From: Candidatus Borrarchaeota archaeon
GTDB lineage: Archaea; Asgardarchaeota; Sifarchaeia; Borrarchaeales; Borrarchaeaceae
Assembly (NCBI GenBank): GCA_016840645.1
Contig: JAEORY010000126.1
Span: forward strand, 1-9,209
Reading direction: 5' to 3'
DNA: 9,209 nt
Shown here: positions 4,444 through 9,209 of the stretch, piece after piece
How the letters are laid out: every line of letters starts with the position of its first letter
Position numbering within the stretch: position 1 is the first letter of the stretch
The notes under the pieces: generated by a model
Told to the model about the DNA's origin: nothing
The model's database searches: none
The model's input: the letters and a program-made list of their open reading frames with translations, nothing else
Program-made: the position numbers and the translations under genes

Positions 4444-5237
4444 AACGTTTAATTTGCACATTGGCCCTGCTGGTAGTTCTGGTAGGGTCAATATTTTCCC
4501 AACAAGATTCGTCCCATAGTGATCATTCGATCCTCGTGGATGACAAATACATGTTTTCCCCGTATGGTGAAGTATACGGTGTATGGGTACAACTTTCAGA
4601 CGGTAGCTGGGTACCCATAGAAAGTGTTGACACAACAATTGAAGAGGGGAAACCTGGAATTTATTGGGGGACATCAAAAATTTCTGTTCCTTTAGAAGAG
4701 GAAGAGGTACAAGTAGTTGACCAATCTGTTGACAGTCCAGCAACAGCTTTGGAACAAGGGCTAAGCCATGATTCCCTGACGAAATACGTGGCGTCACTCA
4801 TGGCGGGGCTATCGACCACTCGGGATATAACCAACTATAACGAAAATGTCGTTAACTTCGTATACGAAGATTCAATATTTGCCGAGGAAGTGGTGAAGAT
4901 ACTCAACGAAACTTCAGGTGTGTTTGCTAGCTTGATTTTATCAAAAGCTAACGAACTTTCGCAAAAAGTTGGTGCGGAGGCAAACGAATACCTAAAGACC
5001 TTATCGAGAAGGAAAGAGCTTGAAGCAAAAGCATACCTCGCTTGGCCCATTCTCGTAGTTCTATCCCTGGCCCTATTAACCATTGGCACCACATCTGAAC
5101 GCAAGTTGTTGCAATATATTGCTTCAGCATTGCTCGTTGTCTCAGTTGTGAAAGGCATAGATTGTTTACCTGATGTACTCGTCCATATGAGCGTAGATGA
5201 GTACAACATCTTAGACCTGCTATTTGGCATTAGGTAA
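4440..5237 (+). CDS. Exported protein with two C-terminal membrane helices
   Basis: The product is 265 residues. MKRLICTLALLVVLVGSIFSQ is a clear secretory signal, with probable cleavage near FSQ|Q, a pattern common in Bacteroidota. Residues about 22-198 would be periplasmic: a beta-like part near 30-85 (…GEVYGVWVQLSDGSWVPIE…), an acidic stretch, then helices. Two hydrophobic helices follow at about 199-216 and 224-240, joined by a short TTSERK loop, so after export both ends would face the periplasm. It could be a cell-envelope, holin/spanin-type or superinfection-exclusion protein, but no motif decides. Its ATG overlaps the preceding stop. The last 25 residues are soluble and end …LLFGIR. 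Confidence 0.85.
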   Translation: MKRLICTLALLVVLVGSIFSQQDSSHSDHSILVDDKYMFSPYGEVYGVWVQLSDGSWVPIESVDTTIEEGKPGIYWGTSKISVPLEEEEVQVVDQSVDSPATALEQGLSHDSLTKYVASLMAGLSTTRDITNYNENVVNFVYEDSIFAEEVVKILNETSGVFASLILSKANELSQKVGAEANEYLKTLSRRKELEAKAYLAWPILVVLSLALLTIGTTSERKLLQYIASALLVVSVVKGIDCLPDVLVHMSVDEYNILDLLFGIR

Positions 5238-5260
5238 CAAAAGGGATAGGACGCGCTTAT

Positions 5261-5280
5261 ATTTAATAATCAAAAATTAT
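5261..5280 (+). promoter_or_regulatory. Repeated A/T-rich leader element, copy 2
   Basis: ATTTAATAATCAAAAATTAT differs from the 3401-3420 copy at one base and lies 5 bases before the ATG at 5286. It occupies the only gap in an otherwise overlapping gene run, which suits a promoter for the 5286-7346 genes. Confidence 0.5.
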
Positions 5281-5285
5281 AAAAC

Positions 5286-5699
5286 ATGGATAATACTGCA
5301 GGCGTTCAATCGTTCAAGGCTATTAAGAGTCGTATACTTGGTAAGATCAACTCTTCTAACCCGATAGTATTAGAACGCGTAATCGTGGAATTAGCTGAAC
5401 CAGAACTTGAAAAGCGTAAAAAGCTGATCGTAAGTGGACTGGAAGCTATTGAAAAAGCGGAAAAAGAACTTGCCAACATAAAAGCCGATGTCAAGGAATA
5501 TCCAGCTGATAGGGATGGCAAGCCACTGGGTGTAGCAAATCCAGTCAGATTCAGTGAGGCACAAGTCAAGAAATATGAGGAGACCACCAAGAGACTTGAA
5601 GCTTTGTACAAAGGTTTCCAACTGGCACTGCCAGATCCTAAGAAAAAGGAACAGGCGCCGGACTATGGCCCGCTGGAGAAAGCACTCTCTAAGAAATGA
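5286..5699 (+). CDS. Hypothetical coiled-coil protein
   Basis: The product is 137 residues starting MDNTAGVQSFKAIKSR. Two amphipathic helices, at about residues 35-70 (…EPELEKRKKLIVSGLEAIEKAEKEL…) and 90-112, flank a Pro/Gly-containing turn (…EYPADRDGKPLGVANP…), giving a helical-hairpin appearance. The C-terminal 25 residues are Pro/Lys-rich and probably flexible. There is no enzymatic motif. Its stop overlaps the next ATG (5696-5699). A small structural or chaperone-type role is possible but unproven, and the family is not recognised. Confidence 0.85.
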   Translation: MDNTAGVQSFKAIKSRILGKINSSNPIVLERVIVELAEPELEKRKKLIVSGLEAIEKAEKELANIKADVKEYPADRDGKPLGVANPVRFSEAQVKKYEETTKRLEALYKGFQLALPDPKKKEQAPDYGPLEKALSKK

Positions 5700-6097
5700 A
5701 TGTAGCGACAGTATTGAGGAAGAAGGCGATAGAGTTCTGTAACAAACACAACAGAGCTGTTATGGTTGAAGCCCTAAAAGTACATTATCACCGCGACAAG
5801 GAAAGTTTTGATGTTGTGTATCATACCAAGAACAATGACAAAACGGGATTTACCAACGGGTGCGGTTGTAAATATTGTATGACCTTACATAGGTACGCTA
5901 AAGCCAAGAAAACTCTTCATCGTTTGGAGAAAAAATTGGAGAAGGACTACGTATCGCCACCATACAGATCGTATGAAGAGATAAGCGAGACAGCCATTTC
6001 ACAGAAAAAATACTGCGAAGAGCTTCGTAGAAAGCTGGTTGAGATCAGCATAAACTTACAAGTTCCAAATTCAATCAAAAGAAAAGGAAAAATATGA
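5696..6097 (+). CDS. Small protein with Cys cluster, possible zinc site
   Basis: The product is 133 residues starting MNVATVLRKKAIEFC. Residues 54-65 read NGCGCKYCMTLH, placing Cys56, Cys58 and Cys61 with His65 in a spacing (C-x-C-x2-C-x3-H) that could bind zinc. The flanking regions are Lys/Arg-rich helices (about 66-85 and 100-118) ending in a basic tail. It could be a nucleic-acid-binding accessory protein, but this is inference from the cluster and charge. Both ends overlap neighbours by ATGA (5696-5699 and 6094-6097), so it is tightly coupled with the coiled-coil protein upstream and the phosphoesterase downstream. Confidence 0.8.
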   Translation: MNVATVLRKKAIEFCNKHNRAVMVEALKVHYHRDKESFDVVYHTKNNDKTGFTNGCGCKYCMTLHRYAKAKKTLHRLEKKLEKDYVSPPYRSYEEISETAISQKKYCEELRRKLVEISINLQVPNSIKRKGKI

Positions 6098-7146
6098 CAG
6101 AGCAAGAAAGAGCGATGGACGCGCAAATGCGTAGCAATCGTAAACTTCGCAGAAAGAATCTAGAACTCAACAGGAAGGTTAGAATTCTAGAGGATTTAAT
6201 TGAACGTTCAGAACAACAGTACGATGTACTGGCTGGACTAGTAGACGGTAGAAAGGAATGGAAGCCAACAGCTGTAATAACTCCGGACCATCGTTATAAA
6301 AACGAGGCTACGGCCATAGGATTGTACTCTGACCTACATTGTGAGAAAAAAGTGGATCCTGAAACATGTAATAATTGGAACAAAAGTAATCCGACCGTTA
6401 TTGAAAGGCGACACTTAACCTGGGAAAATGGTTTACTAAAAGTGGTCAGGGAGCATAGAAAGAGCATACCTATTCCACATCTGGTTTTATTCATACTGGG
6501 TGATCTTATAACCGGATATCTTTGGGAGGAAGATATTGAGGATAACTATTACTCTCCAACTGAAGCATCTGATTTTGCAAAAGACCTGATAGTTCACGCT
6601 TTAAAGAAAATCTCTGAAGACGGGGGTTTCAAAAGTATAAAAGTTGTAATGGTCAGGGGAAATCACGGTAGAACCTCTAAGAGGAAAAAATACGCTACCG
6701 GACACAAGAATTCCCATGAGCAACAGATGTATTATGCCACAAGAAAACTTTTTGTAGAGCAGTTGGTTGGGTATAATAACTTGGAATTTCTAATACCCAA
6801 GTCTGAATTCGCTGAGGTACAAATTTACAATAAGAGGGTAACGGGTAGCCACGGTGATCACTTTAGATACCAAGGTGGTATAGGTGGTCTTGAAATTCCA
6901 ATGAGAAAGTGGGGTTATAGGATGCAGAAGGCTGCTCCTGCAGATAGAAGATACATAGGTCATTGGCACACCAGGATGCCTGGTGCAAAAGAAATAGTCA
7001 ATGGATCTATAGTAGGATATGATGCGTTTGCAATGGGACACGGCTTTGAACCCGAACCACCAATGCAACATTTTGAGTTGTTGGATAGAAACAGGGATCT
7101 TTTTACGGTACAACTACCAATTGTTTTAGACGATTTTTATAAATAA
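6094..7146 (+). CDS. Calcineurin-like metallophosphoesterase with N-terminal coiled coil
   Basis: The product is 350 residues. Residues about 5-48 form a basic coiled coil. The catalytic fold follows with the family's metal-binding blocks in order: D-x-H at Asp80/His82 (YSDLH), GD at 136-137 (ILGDLITG), GNH at 189-191 (VRGNHGR), His253 (SHGDHF) and GHWH at 289-292. All expected metal ligands appear present, so it should be a two-metal phosphodiesterase or phosphatase. The GNHGR variant (Gly in place of Asp/Glu after GNH) occurs in phage members as I recall them. The substrate cannot be read from sequence; nucleic acid or nucleotides are plausible. Its ATG overlaps the preceding stop. There is no signal peptide, so action is cytoplasmic. 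Confidence 0.93.
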   Translation: MTEQERAMDAQMRSNRKLRRKNLELNRKVRILEDLIERSEQQYDVLAGLVDGRKEWKPTAVITPDHRYKNEATAIGLYSDLHCEKKVDPETCNNWNKSNPTVIERRHLTWENGLLKVVREHRKSIPIPHLVLFILGDLITGYLWEEDIEDNYYSPTEASDFAKDLIVHALKKISEDGGFKSIKVVMVRGNHGRTSKRKKYATGHKNSHEQQMYYATRKLFVEQLVGYNNLEFLIPKSEFAEVQIYNKRVTGSHGDHFRYQGGIGGLEIPMRKWGYRMQKAAPADRRYIGHWHTRMPGAKEIVNGSIVGYDAFAMGHGFEPEPPMQHFELLDRNRDLFTVQLPIVLDDFYK

Positions 7147-7151
7147 CAATC

Positions 7152-7346
7152 ATGTCTAGGGAGAGAATTCACCGGTATGACGATATTCCACCGCGTCACA
7201 ATGAAGTGACGGTAGAAAACATGCACGTAGTTACTAGGATATTAGTTTACTCAACGAATCCGTATAAACTACGAAGAATTAAAGAGGATATAAGAGATAG
7301 GAAAGAACAGAGCAAGGGTTATTATATAGCCCCTGAAGTTAGGTAA
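7152..7346 (+). CDS. 64-residue basic hypothetical protein
   Basis: The gene starts five bases after the phosphoesterase stop, following ATAACAATC without a Shine-Dalgarno sequence. The product begins MSRERIHRYDDIPPRH, contains a probable strand VVTRILVYST and then a charged helix KLRRIKEDIRDRKEQ, ending YYIAPEVR. The strand-then-helix pattern may be a small alpha/beta domain. No family is recognised. It closes the 5286-7346 operon and is followed at once by the structured RNA at 7347. Confidence 0.75.
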   Translation: MSRERIHRYDDIPPRHNEVTVENMHVVTRILVYSTNPYKLRRIKEDIRDRKEQSKGYYIAPEVR

Positions 7347-7471
7347 CTCAATGAGCTGACAGCGCGGAATCAGTCTTGAGAAGAGCATAGTAACCTTGTG
7401 TACACACAATGAGTTACTATGGGCGGGTGTAAAGCAGTAAAGCCTAAGTGCCATGTCTAGCAACAGCCCGC
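7347..7471 (+). ncRNA. Three-stem structured RNA in the intergenic leader
   Basis: Stem 1 is CTCAA 7347-7351 / TTGAG 7376-7380, with inner CTGA 7356-7359 / TCAG 7370-7373. Stem 2 is the strongest: CATAGTAAC 7386-7394 / GTTACTATG 7413-7421 (9 bp), continuing after a small internal loop as TTGTGT 7396-7401 / ACACAA 7404-7409. Stem 3 is GCGGGT 7423-7428 / GCCCGC 7466-7471. The stems pack end to end, and stem 1 begins on the first base after the upstream stop. No T-tract follows stem 2, so it is not a simple terminator. It precedes the only strong Shine-Dalgarno site, which suggests a regulatory leader or a free-standing RNA. Confidence 0.55.
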
Positions 7472-7490
7472 ACTAATCCTCTTATCAATC

Positions 7491-7512
7491 AAAAGGAGAT
7501 ACCATGAAATGA
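7491..7512 (+). promoter_or_regulatory. Strong Shine-Dalgarno site with two-codon minicistron
   Basis: AAAAGGAGAT (7491-7500) is a textbook ribosome site, unlike every other start in the window. The best-spaced ATG (7504, five bases after AGGAG) encodes only Met-Lys-stop (ATG AAA TGA, 7504-7512). The gene's ATG at 7509 overlaps that stop and is 10 bases from AGGAG. Ribosomes may translate the minicistron and reinitiate, or start directly at 7509. Confidence 0.5.
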
Positions 7513-8171
7513 AAATTGAAAAAATCAAAAAATTGTCACTAAGCAAGGACGCTAAGGACAAAATCTTAAAAATAGCTATAACTTTATTTCCTGAGTATGG
7601 CAAGGTGACCATGAATAGAAACGGGAATATGAAATTTTTCAGGAGATATAAGTTGTTTCCACAGGTGAGAGTTCATTACCTGGATTTTTGTTTGAGGTCT
7701 GTACCACGCAGAATGTCTATGAATCGTTATGGTAACTTCGATTTGACCGCAGTTTATTACGGCAAGATAGCGAAGTTGATAAACGATCAAGCATTGAATT
7801 TTATCATAGACTACTTGTGGGAGGAATTCCTGAAAGTCAGGGTGGTAGACGTAGGATTTGACCTCAATACGTACGTTATCCCAATGCCGGGAGGACAATT
7901 GATGAGGCATCATATGCCACCAACTAGGATATTAACTCAGTCAGCCACGTGTGATGAGGCTGAAGAGTTAAAGATTGTAAGTTCCGATGGTTCCATAATC
8001 AGAACCAAAGACCACAACGGGGTTGAAATCAGCCTAGAAGGTTTGTTAGGCACTATGAGGGTAGGTGTAGCATCCCTATTCCTATTCGCTTTTCTCAATT
8101 TCAGCCATGTAATTACATCATTGAAAGTGGTGAGTATATGGCCACAATCTAGTGTCTATTCTTTTATGTGA
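7509..8171 (+). CDS. Hypothetical protein, probable frameshift near the C-terminus
   Basis: As read, the product is 220 residues starting MKIEKIKKLSLSKDAK. Residues about 1-180 look native: basic N-terminus, a MNRNGNMKFFRRYK segment echoed later as MNRYGNFDL, helical SKDAKDKILKIAI and a beta-type KIVSSDGSIIRTKDHNG region. After …SLEGLLGTM (base about 8057) the frame gives a hydrophobic tail rich in Leu/Phe/Val, with few purine-N-pyrimidine codons. The -1 frame gives a more protein-like end, …YEGRCSIPIPIRFSQFQ… to TAG at 8150-8152. A one-base indel or a programmed -1 shift near 8030-8057 would explain this. I see no canonical slippery heptamer. Family not recognised. Confidence 0.75.
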   Translation: MKIEKIKKLSLSKDAKDKILKIAITLFPEYGKVTMNRNGNMKFFRRYKLFPQVRVHYLDFCLRSVPRRMSMNRYGNFDLTAVYYGKIAKLINDQALNFIIDYLWEEFLKVRVVDVGFDLNTYVIPMPGGQLMRHHMPPTRILTQSATCDEAEELKIVSSDGSIIRTKDHNGVEISLEGLLGTMRVGVASLFLFAFLNFSHVITSLKVVSIWPQSSVYSFM

Positions 8172-8223
8172 AAAAACGTAACCTTTTTCGTTTAAACACG
8201 TATAAGATATTACAGTCAATTAC

Positions 8224-8238
8224 GTACGTAGAACGTAC
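8224..8238 (+). promoter_or_regulatory. Perfect 6-bp inverted repeat before the transglycosylase gene
   Basis: GTACGT-AGA-ACGTAC is a perfect dyad 23 bases upstream of the chosen ATG (8262). It could be an operator or an RNA hairpin limiting early expression of the lytic enzyme. The larger gap (8172-8261) is A/T-rich and also contains the palindrome GTTTAAAC (8190-8197). Confidence 0.4.
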
Positions 8239-8261
8239 AAGTGTTAACTAAACTTCATTAT

Positions 8262-8897
8262 ATGAAAAAGTTGCTCTTGGCGCTCTTTATTGTCTCATGT
8301 GAATTAGTTTTTGCACCATCGTCAGGTTTCGTCATAGAAAAACAGACAACGGAGCAAGCGTTAATGTTTCAAATCCACACTTTGCTGGACGAAGTCAATA
8401 AAGAACGTGAAAGGGAAACCAAGCTGTTAAAGCAATTGAGGATGGACAGAAAGTTCAATGAGGAAGAACGAATGCGTATTGCTGAAATAGCTAGAAAGCT
8501 TGATCTTAATAAAGACTGGATTTATTTTGTTATATACAAAGAGTCCAGGGGCAATCACAGAGCTGTTAATAAACATACTGGGGCTACCGGTTTGATACAG
8601 TTCTTGCCCAGAGTTGCTAAATCATTAGGTACGAGTACTTATAGTTTACGTACCATGACAAGGATGGAGCAACTGGACTATGTGGAGAAATACTTTGAAA
8701 GAGTTACTAGCAAGTACGAGATAGATTCCTATTTTGATTTATACTTGTCAGTATTCTACCCCAGAGCTATGGGTCAAAGTAATTCATACGTCATAGGCAA
8801 AAAAGGATCAAAAGTAGTTTCCTACAACAAAGGCGTGGATGTCAACAAAGATAGTATAATAACCGTTAAGGATTTCAAAAGATACACACAACTATAA
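8262..8897 (+). CDS. Exported lytic transglycosylase (SLT fold) with EF-hand-like loop
   Basis: From ATG 8262 the product is 211 residues. MKKLLLALFIVSCELVFA is a signal sequence whose I-V-S-C fits a lipobox, so it may be a lipoprotein cleaved before Cys13. A charged helical linker (about 28-70) precedes the soluble lytic transglycosylase domain. Glu94 in YKESRGN is the expected catalytic acid, and GATGLIQF (107-114) is the family's second motif. It should cleave the MurNAc-GlcNAc bond of peptidoglycan to give 1,6-anhydroMurNAc. Near the end, D193-V-N195-K-D197-S-I-I-T201-V-K-D204 is an EF-hand/dockerin-like calcium loop. GTG 8241 would add seven residues; ATG 8262 gives a normal signal peptide. 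A role in host lysis or wall penetration is likely. Confidence 0.9.
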   Translation: MKKLLLALFIVSCELVFAPSSGFVIEKQTTEQALMFQIHTLLDEVNKERERETKLLKQLRMDRKFNEEERMRIAEIARKLDLNKDWIYFVIYKESRGNHRAVNKHTGATGLIQFLPRVAKSLGTSTYSLRTMTRMEQLDYVEKYFERVTSKYEIDSYFDLYLSVFYPRAMGQSNSYVIGKKGSKVVSYNKGVDVNKDSIITVKDFKRYTQL

Positions 8898-8911
8898 GAC
8901 ATTCACACGGA

Positions 8912-8970
8912 ACGGGGAGATTTCCTAGGGTTAATCTAAGCGTAAAGGCATGGTCGCAACTGCCCCCCGT
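8912..8970 (+). ncRNA. Three-way-junction RNA
   Basis: The closing stem ACGGGG 8912-8917 / CCCCGT 8965-8970 directly abuts hairpin A (AGATT 8918-8922 / AATCT 8933-8937, 10-base loop) and hairpin B (GGCA 8947-8950 / TGCC 8961-8964, 10-base loop). There are no unpaired bases at two of the three junction corners and nine at the third. The compact perfect fit suggests a real RNA fold between the transglycosylase gene and the next gene. The core does not match a hammerhead. Family unknown. Confidence 0.45.
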
Positions 8971-9016
8971 ACAAGGCTTGGTCACATGCATAATTTCATA
9001 ACGAAAAGTCAACAAT

Positions 9017-9209
9017 ATGAAGTTATCACTGAAAAGGGCGATCGATAAAAAGAATGAACTGACTCATAAACTCAAGCGTTACAATGAAACCTTGCAAAGG
9101 TACAATTGTTGCAAAGAGAAACATGAGTATAACATTCACGAGTTATATACCAAAATGGAAGAGGGTAACAAGGAGCTGGAGAAATTAAAACTGGCTATAC
9201 TTGAAACCA
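9017..9209 (+). CDS. Coiled-coil protein, 3'-truncated by the window edge
   Basis: ATG 9017 opens a frame that runs off the window after 64 codons. The visible part begins MKLSLKRAIDKKNELTHK and is one long charged helix with leucine spacing (…HKLKRYNETLQRYN…, …KMEEGNKELEKLKLAI…) and two adjacent Cys (residues 34-35). The start follows AAGTCAACAAT with no Shine-Dalgarno sequence. The opening loosely recalls small MKL-type helical-bundle proteins such as the DIP1984 group, but the diagnostic C-terminal part is not in the window, so no family is assigned. A role cannot be stated. Confidence 0.75.
   Translation, partial: MKLSLKRAIDKKNELTHKLKRYNETLQRYNCCKEKHEYNIHELYTKMEEGNKELEKLKLAILET

Noticed and set aside
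4009..4797. 262-codon reverse-strand frame
   Set aside because: It is antisense to two well-supported genes joined by an ATGA overlap and its protein is low-quality; it is a shadow.
7386..7421. Intrinsic terminator
   Set aside because: The hairpin is strong, but GGGCGGG follows instead of a T-tract.
1..9209. CRISPR array, insertion sequence or known defence system
   Set aside because: There are no regularly spaced direct repeats, no transposase motifs with terminal repeats, and no recognisable defence-gene domains.

Overview
The window looks like about 9.2 kb of a tailed-bacteriophage genome. Every convincing gene lies on the + strand, genes are short and tightly packed, and four junctions use the 4-base ATGA stop/start overlap. 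A soluble lytic transglycosylase fold (catalytic Glu plus GATGLIQF motif) with a C-terminal EF-hand-like calcium loop implies a bacterial host. Most starts lack a Shine-Dalgarno sequence and instead follow A/T-rich leaders. One secretory signal ends in FSQ. Together these suggest a Bacteroidota host, which is inference and not proven here. Of the 14 complete genes as read, none ends in TAG (9 TAA, 5 TGA).

Layout. 3-656: C-terminal part of a very acidic, Glu-rich protein. 657-979: gene-free leader with several inverted repeats. 980-1765: a small two-helix membrane protein, an overlapping 51-residue basic protein, and a 140-residue coiled-coil/beta protein. 1766-3418: a striking 1.65-kb tract without a credible gene, holding two tRNA-like cloverleafs with abnormal anticodon regions, a third cloverleaf-like fold and many hairpins. 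3419-5237: a 48-residue DUF4177-like protein, a basic aromatic protein, a coiled-coil protein and an exported membrane-anchored protein, joined by ATGA overlaps except at 3955-3972. 5286-7346: a coiled-coil protein, a small Cys-cluster protein, a calcineurin-like metallophosphoesterase and a 64-residue protein. 7347-7503: a compact three-stem RNA followed by the only textbook Shine-Dalgarno site, which is best placed for a two-codon minicistron. 7509-8171: an unknown protein whose C-terminus looks frame-shifted. 8262-8897: the lytic transglycosylase. 8912-8970: a three-way-junction RNA. 9017 to the end: a partial coiled-coil gene.

Only the metallophosphoesterase and the transglycosylase have assignable chemistry; the DUF4177-like protein has a family resemblance only. 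The transglycosylase would cut peptidoglycan at entry or lysis, and the two-helix protein is a possible holin-type partner, although 7 kb apart. The most unusual material is the RNA. Four of the five gene gaps above 100 bases can be folded by eye into multi-stem structures, and the 1.65-kb tract may be a cluster of highly diverged tRNAs or tRNA-mimicking RNAs. All folds here were made by eye and no energies were calculated.
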